Of a DNA stretch of 64,000 bases, positions 22,201-33,641 are shown piece after piece. The translations under genes were made by a program, and so were the position numbers. The number at the start of each line of letters is the position of its first letter. Position 1 is the stretch's first letter. Under the pieces are notes generated by a model. That model was not told where the DNA came from, did not search any database, and saw only the letters and a list, made by a program, of their open reading frames with translations. Location of the stretch: NCBI GenBank assembly GCA_949316235.1, contig OX438745.1, positions 4,159,001-4,223,000 on the forward strand, given 5' to 3'. This DNA is from Oegoconia quadripuncta. Taxonomy: Eukaryota > Arthropoda > Insecta > Lepidoptera > Autostichidae.

Positions 22201-23510
22201 ATTAATTATACAATTTTAAATAACCCAACTTGCAAGGAATGTTCAAAAATGGTCAACATTACAAAATTAATGTCAAATCTTCAAATGAATGTAAAAATTA
22301 TAGAGAAGTAGAAAGAATGTCAAAATCAATAAAAAGAAAGAAAGAAAACTTCCTGACACACTTTACTTGTGTTGAATATCTATCATTCATATCCCTCTTA
22401 TATCTACTCAGGATAACAAATTAGGTATACCTTATCTATTAGTCGCCTTCGCCTGGTCAGCCTTAACACGTTTTATATCTCTGTGTACACTATTCATATA
22501 ATTATAAACAGACCATCCATTTGAAACTTGTCTTCTCCATAATAAAACAGATAGCTATTTATAAAAATTACATTCCCGTGAAGAAACCCTAAGTGCCCAT
22601 TAAAATTTTAATAAAAATAAATCCTAAACGTTAAACTTAATCGTAGTCGCCGCTCAGCCCAAAGCTACTGAACGAAACATACATCAGGCCATAAGAATCC
22701 TGTTACGGACCAGTTTTGAAACGTCAGATACGAGAGTTATGCTTTATATTTATATCTACAACGCACTTATTACGTCTATATACGTGTGCATTTAGTTTGT
22801 ATGTGGGTAAAAAACAAAATAAGTGTGCGGTGAACGACCGCACCGTGGTCGTGGTTAAGGCAGGGCAGGTTTTTGAACGCGTCGTCAGAGCGGGCAGTTT
22901 GACAGCTTTTGAGGAGCGTTCTCTTTTTGAATTGTGGCTGGTTTGTTTTCTTTTTTAAATTTGATTGGCTTAGGCATTGAGCTGGGTGTTTCTTAGAATA
23001 AAATGATACCGGACCGGACATGCATTTTAAACAGGATACATTATGTATACATGCTTTGGAAGCTGCAATCTCGATACATGGTTTTTATTGTGTCGTTAGG
23101 CATGGGGCTTATATTGCACTGAGTTTTTATGGCTATCAACGTATACTATAGGTATTATAATGTTCAGGCAAACCTTCACTCGAGGGTCCTGGGTTCTGTA
23201 TGATATTAGAAATTGGAATCAACGATTCCTGTGGATATGAGTACAAAAGGTCACTTTCGTTATCACAAATATTTAACATAGAATAGGCAGAAGACTTGCT
23301 CCTTGCTCCTAACAATCAAAACAAGCGATCGTCAACCGACTTGTTTGGCTTGGCGATTAGGACAAATTTTCTCATGAATTATAGGAAGCACTTGTATTTA
23401 TCAGTGGACTATGTCAAGTCGCTGATTTGTGGTAAAATATACTGATATTGGACATTTAGCGTCAACGTGACATTTTACGAATAAATTTTTTGCGGCAAAA
23501 CCTTTTTATA
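22201..23510. other. repeat-poor DNA with a CpG-richer patch
   Basis: The patch at 22820-22925 holds open frames on both strands but no recognisable protein. The rest is AT-rich and unassigned. Confidence 0.35.
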
Positions 23511-24140
23511 GTCAAATGTAGAGTCACTGTTTAATGTTTTCTTACTTTATTTTCTTGAGTACACTTTCTGACGTATTCGACTTCTTCAAGTGTTTGACTT
23601 ATAGTGAAATTTAAAGGCACTTTCTGATGTTTTCGAGTTGTTCAAGTTTTTGGGTTAGAGACACGTTCTGATGTTATTAACTTTATAAAGTTGTTGATTT
23701 GATGGTGGTCAAATGTAGAGACACTTTCTAATGTTTTTAACTTGCTCAAATTTTTGATTTAGAGACAAATTTTGATGTTTTTGCCTTAATCAAATTGTTG
23801 CTTTTATTTGTGGCCAAGGTTAATTTGTGGTCAAATGTAGATACACTTACTGATGTTTATAATTGAATATAGTGAAATGTATGGATACACGCACTGATGT
23901 TTTTAACTTCGCTAAGTTGTTAAATTTTATTTTTCGTGAAATGGTAAGACACTTTCTGATGTTTTTAACTTATAATGTAGTTCACTTCTTGTTGTTTTAA
24001 CCTGTTGAAGTTTATGATTTGTGGCCGAATGTAAACACTCTGATGTTTTTACCTTCATTAAAGTTTTGATTTGATTAGTGCTTAAATATAGAACTTTTAC
24101 TTGTTCAAGTTTTTGACTTATAGTGAGATGTAGACACTTA
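23511..24140 (+). repeat. degenerate tandem array, about 12 units
   Basis: A unit close to AGACACTTTCTGATGTTTTT, AACTTGTTCAAGTTTTTGAT, TTGTGGTCAAATGT repeats from about 23511 to 24140. The core CTGATGTTTT or a one-step variant recurs near 23576, 23627, 23670, 23730, 23772, 23850, 23894, 23955, 23990 and 24041. Repeat lengths vary from about 34 to 78 bp through internal deletion or extension. The array has in-frame stops, so is not coding. Not seen elsewhere in the window. Confidence 0.8.
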
Positions 24141-24555
24141 CAATTTACAGTTGAGCAATTTACAAATATATTTACTTACAGTGACGCATTACTTTCAACG
24201 CTTTTCACAGTGCATTACCCTCTTACTATAATTTCTGCTGTGGATATGGAAACATTCGATAGTTCAACGTGTACATTACGATTTAATATAATTGTGACTC
24301 ATAAAAAGTTTAATGAACTGATAAAATATAACTATTGACCTTAATACCGCCAATATCTGCGACAAAACAGGTTTATTTGTTTATAGTGAGCGAGTGAGAG
24401 GGTTGGTTAATGTGTTTACAGTTTACTGTCCTTCCATCGGTTATTTATAGCGTGGACATAAGTACTTTTTTAATCGACTTCGAAAATGTAAGTATAAAAC
24501 ACGGCCCTAGTACCAGTTGGACTCGAATGCCCAAGGTTGCGTAAAATATACATGC

Positions 24556-24720
24556 ATACAATACAATACAAATACACTTTATTGCACAACAGAATAGAAA
24601 ATACGGTTTCAGAAAAGTGGTAAGAATAGAGTGTACAATTTGGCGACCTTATCACTAAAAGCGATCTCTTCCACGCAACCTTTGGGTATAAGGACATTTG
24701 AAATGGGTAGGTTGTGCGGT
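24556..24720 (-). mobile_element. LINE 3' UTR and terminus
   Basis: Minus strand: TGGAAGAGATCGCTTTTAGT, GATAAGGTCGCC, then TTGTGCAATAAAGTGTATTT and a GTATT tandem tail. The 48.2 kb segment has the same order on the plus strand. Confidence 0.65.
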
Positions 24721-24799
24721 ATTAAATAGGGATGCAGATACAAAATACGTGAATAAATTTCATATATTTACATACACATACATATGCATGCATGCATAA

Positions 24800-25015
24800 C
24801 GACCTTTATCCCAAATAATGAGGTGGTCAGAGATATCCCAACCATCCAAAGTTTAATATGTTTAATACTTCACATCCACGGTTCACCTATACAGTAATGA
24901 ACATGCCAGGTGAGCCCATCGCCATTGAAACGTAAAAATCTATAAATGTATTTTGATGCACAGTCCCTTAGTCGCCATTTACGACGGCCACGGGAAGAGA
25001 CGGGTTGAGTCAATT
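24800..25015 (+). repeat. R4, near full length
   Basis: CGACCTTTATCCCAAATAAT, GGTCAGAGATATCCCAACC, GAGCCCATCGCC and CACGGGAAGAGACGGGTTGA in order. Confidence 0.65.
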
Positions 25016-25139
25016 TACTTTGTAATTAACTTACACTTGTTAAATATTCCATTTCATTTAATTTACAATTAGACATGACAGTAGACGCAATTTCTTATAA
25101 AATAAATTAAGCACCTACCAAAAAGAAAAGTATAATTTA

Positions 25140-25320
25140 TTGAAGAAAGAAAATAAAGTTGAAGAAAAAAAAGAGCAACCCCTCGAGTTTCTTGCTTGTT
25201 CTTCTCAGGGAAAGATTGCCCATTGAACCAGCAGCTTATAAAAAAATGTAAAATCCAACTATTTTAAGTCTACCCTGTATAGCTAAATAAAGCATTTGTA
25301 ACTTTGACTTTCCATATTAG
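25140..25320 (+). mobile_element. R13, probable LINE 3' end
   Basis: CTCGAGTTTCTTGCTTGTTC, then TTCTCAGGGAAAG, ending AATAAAGCATTTG and TTTGACTTTCC. Related copies: 44.69 kb (+) with a TTTGACTTTGACT tail, and 62.75 kb (-). Confidence 0.55.
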
Positions 25321-25481
25321 ACGTATAGGTACGAACAAACAGCAATTACTAAAGATAAAACTATAATTTGTTATAGAAAAAAATCAACGTCTGTTTTACT
25401 AATTACACGGAAATACAAAAACACACAGTCATTCTCGAGAGTATAACGAATAATAAATTGAAAACTATGATTCATAATTAA

Positions 25482-25755
25482 ATATATAATAAATATAAAT
25501 ATCTATGCACATATACACAGCGCCATCTAGCTCCACACTAAGCAACTAGGCTTGTATTATAGATACCAGATGGTTGATAAACTACACAAATACATTTTTT
25601 TTTTGTAAATAAATACATATATAAATGAAAAACATCCATAACTCGGGAACACATATCTGTATTCATCATACAAACTTATGCCCCTAGCGGGATTCGAACC
25701 CGCGACCTTTTGGTATTGCAGCAGAGTTTCTAACCACTACACCAAACAGGTCGTC
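25482..25755 (-). mobile_element. SINE-A, full length
   Basis: GCGCCATCTAG block at about 25520; B box reversed (GGGATTCGAACCCGCGACC) at about 25690; ends at the reversed GACGACCTGTTTGGTG. Confidence 0.9.
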
Positions 25756-26235
25756 AATTATATCCAAATTAACAAACCAATTGCAATAAAAAGTAAATAT
25801 CTTCAGCAGTTGGCTCAGAACTATTACGAAAATAACGGCTATCGAACATAAGTCAGCCGCTGTAGCACTACACTGACACAGACAGACACGCCTAGAATTC
25901 AAAGCGTCGAGAGTATAAACCGTTCGCTGGTTATCATCGTAGGTACCTTTTGTAGCATATTACGTGGTCAACTGTACCAACCCAATTACAATTAGGTACC
26001 CTTCTCAGAACTCTCAATTCAAACGGCTCCCTCACAAACATGATTCTAGTATAAATCTACTTATAATATACGAGTATGTATAGCTATATTGACTTGTCTA
26101 GCTCCCAAACAGTCGGGACATTGACGTTTTGCGATCGGGGGCAATGACCCGAACATCTGATAAGGGTGATGCAAATTTGATATTATTTTCGATGTTCTAC
26201 AAGATACTCAAGGATATACAAAAGCTGACTGAAAT
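25756..26235. other. unassigned DNA
   Basis: No shared repeat, RNA gene or coding signal seen. Confidence 0.35.
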
Positions 26236-26455
26236 TATGAAGAACTAGCTTTGCCCGCAGCTTCACCTGCGCAAAATTACTGTAGCGCGGAAATTTTTAT
26301 CCCGCGGGAACCACTCACTTTATCCTATGTGCAGGGTATATACTCGTATATTCTACCTATATACCAAATTTCATCCAAATCCGTTTATCCGTTTCGCCGT
26401 GAAGGAGCAACAAACAAACATCCAAACTTTTGCATTTATATTAGGTCGATAAGGT
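26236..26455 (+). repeat. dispersed repeat R10
   Basis: GCTTTGCCCGCAGCTTCACC, TATCCCGCGGGAACCA, CCAAATTTCATCCAAATCCG and a final ATTTATATTAGGTCG. I recognise this as a motif string common in moth and butterfly genomes. Fragments at 14.9 (-), 47.5-48.1 and 62.27 kb. The open frame across it is incidental. Confidence 0.6.
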
Positions 26456-26774
26456 TAGATTAAATATGTTGAACAAATGCACTATTATCTAGTCTGAATG
26501 TAGAATAAGTTTACTAGGGCCGGATAACCGATCTGTGAGCATTGATTACACAAAAACAAACCTAAGAAAATTTATAAAAGATGTTTTTCAAAATTTTCCA
26601 GAACCGAAATCGAATACACGCTGCAACTATTCCGTAACTTTGGATATAATAATATGTTAGATTCGCCTTTGCCTCTTTTTACTTTTTATGTGACATTTTT
26701 CAGTAAGTAATACAGGCTTTTTGGCGGGAACTCGGCGAGTGAAGTAGCATTTTTCTTTATAAGTCTTAAAATTT

Positions 26775-27420
26775 GTGCATTTTTATTTATTTATTTTATT
26801 TTAACACTTTATTGTACACACACACAAAGAAATGGTCATTAACAAATATTTTAGAAAAATGTACAAAGGGCGAACTTATCTCTATAAGAGATCTCTTCCA
26901 GCAAACCCGTGAGAGCGAAATTTTATATAAACGGTAGACATAAAGTGTACACGAAACAGAAGAAACAAAAAATGTTAAAAATATCATATAAAGAATAAAA
27001 CCAACATAATACATTAAACGAAAAATTACCCAACATAAATACACAAATACATACATACAACATTATATATAAATACATATAATATAATATTATACATAAA
27101 TAATATACATAAACCATACACATAATACAAAAATTCCTATAATAAATTTATAACCTGTACAGGAAGATGACAATTAAAATTTAAATATTGTAAATAACGG
27201 ATTAACTGACTTGACGTGAGACCTCAAGATAGTGCTCTTTAACTCTAGCTTTAAAAACGTCAAGAGTTTGACTATCCCGTACGCTGGCAGGCATTCTAAC
27301 TGCATTCTAACTTTTGAAGCTTAATAATGGCAGAATATTGTGCAGCAAACGTTAGTGTTGGTGTACAGGTGAAGGGAAGTGTAAATTAAAGTGCGTAACG
27401 GAGCTTTCGGGTTCCCACAA
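26775..27420 (-). pseudogene. LINE C-terminus with 3' UTR
   Basis: Minus strand from about 27300: RMPASVRDSQTLDVFKARVK, then EHYLEVSRQVS and a TAA stop near 27199, the pattern of non-LTR retrotransposon C-termini (LPxSVR...FKxRVK). The 3' UTR continues to TGGAAGAGATCTCTTATAGA, GATAAGTTCGCC, an AATAAAG signal and an ATAAATA tail at 26775. Just upstream an exact 11-bp tandem duplication (GCATTCTAACT, about 27293-27314) breaks the frame. Confidence 0.65.
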
Positions 27421-28140
27421 GAAGCCGCCAAAATCTTTTGTAAAGCATTCTGCCACTTTACTGAAGAATGACTTGACCGTGACTAGACTCTGTATACGAC
27501 GAATTACTTGTTTTGATTGAGACTGACCTATAAACTGAAGAAATAAGATAAATAAAAATTTTCACTCGAAACTGGCAGTAACCCTCGACAATGAGGTTGA
27601 CTGGTTGCCATCCTCAAAAATAAGAAGAAGAAGAAGTAATACAATGTCAATTGTATAGATGTATACAATTAATACATTTACAGGTATTTATTTATTCATT
27701 TTATCATTTTGCAATAAATAATAAAAAAACATACAGATACAACATAATAGAGATGACACAACAGGTTCTGCTTATTTCTACAATGAAATTTCTTCCCTGA
27801 GACCTACGAATTGTGCAAAGTAATTCATAGTTTACATTAAAAACGAGTACATATTACATAAAACTTAGCATTTGAAAGCAAAAGTTATCTTTGCCATTAA
27901 TTTTAAAATTTCATTAAATTATTTAATTTACTGTTCATGAATTTAATTAATATTATAATTATTCGGATATTGTAGATTAGATCTCTTTATTGCTTGTCAG
28001 ACTGTACAAAAGGTCTTATATCTATCTTATAAGTGCTCTTTAATTGTGTGACATCCGGCAAGGGCACCGTTATATTTTTGATTACTGAGCGCTATCATCA
28101 TATTTATTATCCACCCCGACGAGAAACGACGGGTTCGATG

Positions 28141-28192
28141 TATGACGGTGTTGTGTGTATGTGTGTGGACACATACACACAACACCGTCATA
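28141..28192. repeat. perfect 24-bp hairpin
   Basis: Arms 28141-28164 and 28169-28192 are exact reverse complements (left arm TATGACGGTGTTGTGTGTAT plus GTGT) around the loop GTGG. Flanks do not continue the symmetry. Confidence 0.9.
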
Positions 28193-28585
28193 CGACATCC
28201 GGACAGATGTATATCCATAACGCGTGGTCTGATTTGAGTGCGGAGTGATTAAATTAGGAAAAAGGTCACATTTAATGAAAATCGATCCAGCCATTTCGAA
28301 CAAACTTAACTTTTAACAATGCTTTGTATCTACGGGATTATGTTAATAAATGATATAGGCAATGTTATATTTTTTTTTAGTAATTATAAGACGATTCCTT
28401 TCCGTTGAGGCGTTCATTTTATTCAGGAAACCTTAATAATAACAGGGAAAAAGAACGCTTCGCCCACGCGGAGCTTTAAAACAAAGCGCAGATCGATATA
28501 CCGAGTGGACATTCGCACGACCTATAAAACTCAAGATGTGGGGTGAGAAGGGTGGAAATATTAGGATACGGCATCTCAGAAAACT

Positions 28586-29003
28586 ATTGGGTCTTTACCT
28601 ATGAAATTGGAGTTTTTTTTCTTCGTTAATCATTATGTACTAATTCCTGCGATTTTCAAAGCTATATCCAAATTTGTTTTTTATTTGGAAAATGGAATAT
28701 TATTTCAAGGTTTCACATAAAATATTTTTTAATTTCTGGGCTAAATCACATAATATAAAAAATGAACAGAGATCTTTTCATGTGCTTCCCGTAATCATTT
28801 CTTGGATTCGCTGAAACTTTTATAAAGCGGTTACTTTTAAAAATTAACGCTGCCAATACTTAACTTAATGTTATCCGATAATACACACAAAGTTTAGCTA
28901 AATTTGGATTTGCCGTTCCCATAAAAAATCAAAAATGTTTCTATGGAGAAAACAGACTTAATGAAATTCTTCATACAAAACGCCAATTTCATAGGAAAGG
29001 ACC
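28586..29003. mobile_element. TIR-1, complete copy
   Basis: Left end GGGTCTTTACCTATGAAATTG at 28588, right end CGCCAATTTCATAGGAAAGG ending at 29003. The ends are inverted repeats of each other. Followed by TA. About 415 bp without transposase, so non-autonomous. Confidence 0.75.
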
Positions 29004-29127
29004 TAATATATCACCGAACATTAATCTCAGACTTTGCATTCTCAGACTAATCCAGAATATAGGATTTTACGTACGTACTAGCTTTTTCTCTAGCACATTA
29101 TTACATTTCTCAGTCAGAGTCTTTACT

Positions 29128-29820
29128 TTCATCATATCAGCCGAAAGACGTCCACTGCTGGACAAAGGCCTCCCCCAAAGATCTCCACAATGATCGGTTG
29201 ACGACCTGTTTGATGTAGTGGTTAGCAACTCTGACCACTATACCAAAAATTTGCGGATTCGATCCCCGCTAGGGGCATATGTTTGTGTGATGAATACGGA
29301 CATGTGTACCCGAGTTATGGGTGTTTTCATTTATAATAAGTATTTATTTATAAAAAAAAAATAAAAAAATATGTATTTATGTAGTATATCAACCTCTGGT
29401 ATCCACAACACAAGCCTATAGTTGCTTACTGTGGAACTAGAAAACTAGATGGCGCTGTGTGTATGTCAAAGGATATTTATTATTTATTATTATTATGGGT
29501 CCTGCGCTGCCGCATCCAGCAGCTTCCTGCCATCCTCACCAAATCGTCGGTCCACCTCGTGGGGGCCTGCCCACGGTGCGTCTTTCGTTGTGTGGTCGCC
29601 ACTCGAGAACCTTTTCGCCCCAATTCTGCAAGCTATATCGGTAAACTTCTCCTCATTTCAAATTTGTTCCCGCAGGGAGACTCCGAGCTAACTCTCTCCA
29701 TTGTCCCTGTGCGTGACTTTGAGCCTTCTTATGAGTCCCAGCGACCACGTTTCAGTTCCATATATCATTACTAACAAAACACCCTGATCAAAGACTTTCG
29801 TCTTAAGACATTGCGGTATT
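29128..29820 (-). pseudogene. RTE-like LINE relic split by SINE-A
   Basis: Reading minus from 29820: LKTKVFDQGVLLVMIYGTET, WSLGLIRRLKVTHRDN, then (with frameshifts) EWRPHNERRTVGRPPR and EAFVQQWTSFG-like text to a stop near 29140. This is the region after the catalytic reverse-transcriptase motifs in RTE-type elements; catalytic and endonuclease domains are absent. Two or more frameshifts and stops make it dead. A SINE-A occupies 29199-29496. Confidence 0.75.
29199..29496 (+). mobile_element. SINE-A nested in the LINE relic
   Basis: Head TGACGACCTGTTTGATGTAG, B box weakened to GGATTCGATCC, 3' block GATGGCGCTGTGTG and TTA tail. LINE text resumes at 29498 (GGTCCTGCGCTGCC); only GGT is repeated at the junctions. 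Confidence 0.85.
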
Positions 29821-30078
29821 CGGAGTCTATACTTAATTAATAACTATTAATTGAAAATTTAGAGAACCTCCGGGACTATGACAAATCAATCCAGTGACTA
29901 GCTTCTACGAATCGGTTGTACCAAATTTTATCAAACATAAGTAAAACTTTCTAAAATGTGTTTGGTGGCTTACGGTAGAGACTATGGGCCCGTGGTGATC
30001 TACGATCTCTCATCCAGATTGGTTTTGGCCCCATGTGATCTTCGGGCTGGCGGCGCGTACCTCGCTCGATGTCTTAGG

Positions 30079-30407
30079 CCCCTATTAATAAACCAATCTC
30101 AATACAAGTCTTGAAGCTGTATTAACCGAGATGCGTCTTAAGCAGTTGACGCTATCTCAAGCTCCGTGCTAATTTATAAACCAATCTTGAGGTCTACTCA
30201 GCTGAGATCACTTCTCAAGTAATCGCCTCAGCGGCGAATGAATGATAGTCTTGAGTTTCGTTTATTAATACGCGCACCTCTCAAGTGAGTACTGCTTGAG
30301 TATGCACGTGCTTTTCAGGTCTCAAGTTAGGTTTATTAATCAACATGTTTACTTGAGACCAGTCACAAGACTGTTCTCAATCTTGAGAATGGTTTATTAA
30401 TACGGGG
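30079..30407. mobile_element. TIR-2 element with clustered CTTGAG motifs
   Basis: Ends CCCCTATTAATAAACCAATC and (reversed) CCCCGTATTAATAAACCATTC form inverted repeats of about 25 bp. The 329-bp body holds nine CTCAAG or CTTGAG hexamers plus internal TTTATTAAT words. No frame. Fragments at 18.04 and about 31.4 kb. Confidence 0.65.
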
Positions 30408-30448
30408 TTTATTAATAATATTAATAATTAATAATTAATTAATAAGCT

Positions 30449-30523
30449 CGTTCCATCGTAGACCTTATCTCGACATTAGTCCAGATTAAGGTCTAGAGCG
30501 ATCAAAAAAAAAAAAAAAACGGG
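30449..30523 (+). mobile_element. LINE 3' UTR with A tail
   Basis: GCTCGTTCCATCGTAGACCT, CGACATTAGTCCAGATTAAG, then AAGGTCTAGAGCGATC and about 17 A's. The same 3' UTR follows the coding relic at 15.4 kb. Strongly 5'-truncated insertion. Confidence 0.6.
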
Positions 30524-30646
30524 CCTAAGTCTAGTTGTTCAGCGAGGCAACGCGGCAAGTGTGTTAGGGTCCATGCGCCAAACGTAATGTCTGGTTGACG
30601 TTTTCATCCTTTAGTTTAGCTTTAACTTTTTACCTTATATTTTGTA

Positions 30647-30755
30647 CTTCATCATCATCAGCCCGTAAACATCCCACTGCAGGGATATAATTAGGCCTTC
30701 CCTCGTATAATGGGCCGTAGTCCACCACGCTGGCCCAATGCGTGTTGGCGATTTA
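30647..30755 (-). mobile_element. SINE-C 3' fragment
   Basis: CATCATCATCAGCCCGTAAA and CATCCCACTGCAGGGATATA, then TAGTCCACCACGCTGGCCCA. The head is absent. Confidence 0.7.
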
Positions 30756-31998
30756 TGTACTAACTAGTATCTTTTTGAAAATAGAAAATTGTTCTCAAAG
30801 CGGTTCAACCGATACAAAGCCCAGGCTTAGGTTGGACTTCAAATTTAATTGCGTCGGGGGTTAAAAAATGGCTTTTAAATCTTATTTTTTTTATGTTTTT
30901 TTTAATTTATGATAACAAACGGGATACTATAAATAACATGTTATCACGCCTCTAGACGTAATAACAACGAAACTTCTATCGTTTCTGGTGATGTGCCCAG
31001 GAACGTGTTAAGAAAGTTGACAAAATTATGATTGTGGGTAAATGTACTCCCAGCGATATTATCCTCAGATTGCTTTAAAACTAACAATTGTAGTAAATAA
31101 GCAACGTAATATCGTCTTAATTTAATAGATACCATATCGTTGATGTTTCACAGATCGGGGATCTCGAGACGGTCAAAGATCTCGCCCCGGGATGTGCTTC
31201 ACAATGTTGCCGCCGTTAACACGAAACGAATGGATATGAAGGAATTTTAAACAGTTTTCTGGATGACCCTATTTTTGGTCATTTTGATAAAATTTTTCGT
31301 CTTAACTTCAACGTGTAACAGCAGTCACTAGCGGCCATTTTGAATGTGATATTTTAAGCCTTATAGATCGCGTCTCAGGCTCAATACAATTTTTGATTCT
31401 GTTGTAATTTGCAATAGATTCTTAAATCTTGAGAACGGTTTCTTAATACGCGCCTTATTATTGGTTGAATTTGGCAATAAACTTAGAAAATACTTAACGG
31501 TGCAGATGGGTTATGATTATAACTACGTCCGTTGAATACAAAATGAGCTTCACTTAAGAGGACGTCCTCATATTATAAATTATGATATCTCTTAAAATAC
31601 TCCATACATCCAAAATATACTCGTCGAAAAGCCTTAAATATATTAATGAAGCAATAGAAATTTATCCTTTTTAAAGTACGATTTCACGATTATATAAATA
31701 ATAAAACCTGTTTTTCACTAATTTGAAAAAAAAAAAAAACTTCCCGCTCGACAAAACAGGTTTTTGTTATAATATAAACGGTATAAATACAAAAAACATC
31801 TAATGTAAACAAAATATATATTTATTATGTATTGTTTATTTTCTAATAGAACTATCTATTCTGTCTAACATCGCGGTTGGCTGTGAGCCAGGCCTGCTAA
31901 TTCGCGACCATTAGCGGACTCTGCTTGTTTGTCTGTTTGTCACTACGCAATTCTCTGTCAATACATTAATGTGTCGCTGTTAAATTATGGAGTGTGTT
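30756..31998. other. mixed unassigned DNA with small repeat pieces
   Basis: Contains an R12 end at 30785-30870, a TIR-2-like end at about 31420-31455 (TTGAGAACGGTTTCTTAATA), and a GCCATTTTG word at 31334. No coding gene seen. Confidence 0.4.
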
Positions 31999-32226
31999 AA
32001 CCGCCTCTGTGGTGCAATTTAAACAACATAAAAGCTTTACAATAACGAAGTCTCGGGTTCGATTCCCAGGTATGTTGTTTAATACTCGGTGGTTAGAGCG
32101 CTGGCTACCATGTTATCTAAGTCTGTCGTCAAGCGTTTTGTTCCGGCGTTTGAGATAAGTTAGCCAGTCCCCCAGATAAGTTGGGGACTGGGTGAGCTCG
32201 TTTCTACATGCAGCCTCATCTTCAGA
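31999..32226 (+). mobile_element. diverged SINE-1
   Basis: AACCGCCTCTGTGGTGCAAT head, B box GGTTCGATTCC, TTATCTAAGTCTGTCGTC body, and GCAGCCTCATCTTCAG near the end. 3' terminus degraded. Confidence 0.7.
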
Positions 32227-33207
32227 AGTATGAATAATCATCACTTAAGTGAAAATGAATATTCGCCATTCATTTTCGATTACTGAAGTCAAGCAACACT
32301 TGGCGGGGTCTGTTAGTAAGAACTGCAGTAACATTTTCATGCGTTTCTGTGCTTTTAAACAGTCGATCCCGCTTACTTTCAATTGAAGACATAGTCGTTA
32401 AGGGGCTACAAGACTAAACTAACCAGATCTGTTCTATCTCCGTATGACAATTGCAGGATGGCTGCAGACTTAATTTTTTTTAATTATGAATTTTGATTAT
32501 ATATTCTACTTTCGGATAAGAGGAAAACATAGTTGGAGCAAATTTTCTCGATAGAATTTTTTTACCAAAGTTGACTCTGTTTTAGCAAACATTCCCTAAG
32601 AACTCGAAAATAGAAATGGTTTTATGTATAATTTTTGCTAAATGAACTAATATTCCGTTCACTTTTATTTTCAAGCCATTTCATTATTTGGCGCTTACGT
32701 CGTTTTAAAATAAGCGCATGCTTTCCTCGTTCCTTACGATCAAGCTATGCTTACTAGATGACAGATATTGAAGGGGAGCCGCACCTCCGCGACCACAGTG
32801 TGGCTTGTAAATAGGTATTTTTTGTTTTTTGCTTCGCCTTAAGCCACGTTGGTGGCCTACAGGAGCGACCCCTAATCTTATTCAGCCGGAATCAAAAGTA
32901 AGCACCGGTTTATAATGGAGCCAGGAGTATGGCCCATATCCTTGAAAATAGGAAATTGAGTGGACTGACGTGGAAGTGAGATGATAATATCTTATCCAAG
33001 TCCGCGGTCAAAGTAGCCGTTTATCGAGGCCAGCAGTTTACGAGTTCATTGCTTCTTCATCACAGAACGATTAGCCGCTCGGCGTGATCTTGCAAGCAAT
33101 GGTTAACAAAATATGCGATAAAACCCTTAGCGCAGGTTCTTACCAGGACCACATGGTTATGAACTGCAGATGTGATTTAATACGATATAAAATACGATAT
33201 GTTGACT
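32227..33207. other. unassigned DNA
   Basis: A possible SINE-1 scrap near 32990-33020 (ATCTTATCCAAGTCCGCGGTC). Nothing else recognised. Confidence 0.35.
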
Positions 33208-33345
33208 GACAGTCGATTGGTGTAGTCGATAGTGACCGTGTCTTCGAAACCAACGGTTGCGGATTCGAATCCCGCTAGGGGTATATGTTTGTATGATGCA
33301 TTGAACATTGATTTCCGAGACCTAGACGTTTATATAAATATTTAT
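33208..33345 (+). mobile_element. SINE-B head and partial body
   Basis: GACAGTCGATTGGTGTAGTC, B box variant GGATTCGAATCC, then TTATATAAATATTTATTG, ending without the usual 3' block. Confidence 0.7.
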
Positions 33346-33362
33346 TGTCGTTATCAATTTAT

Positions 33363-33641
33363 GAGGACCTGTTTGGTGTAGTGGTTTGAAGTAGTGACTG
33401 GTATACCAAAAGGTCGCGGGTTCGAATCCCACTAAGGGGCATATTTTTGTCTGATGACTACGGCTATACGTATACCGAAGTTATGGATGTTTTCATTTAC
33501 CTACAATTTATACCTCGGTAGATCTTTACTAAAAAAAATAGATATTTGTGAACAATCATCAATAACACAAGTTTTTAGTAGTTAGTTGCTTAGAGTGGAA
33601 CTAGATGGCGCTGTATGTGTGTCCAAGGATATTTATTTATT
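33363..33641 (+). mobile_element. SINE-A immediately after SINE-B
   Basis: Begins about 18 bp after the truncated SINE-B, same orientation. B box GGTTCGAATCC intact; 3' block ACTAGATGGCGCTGTATGTG. The anticodon-arm region is rearranged relative to other copies. Confidence 0.8.

Noticed and set aside
28027..28303. overlapping frames on both strands sharing similar peptides
   Set aside because: The similarity is produced by the perfect hairpin at 28141-28192, not by coding.
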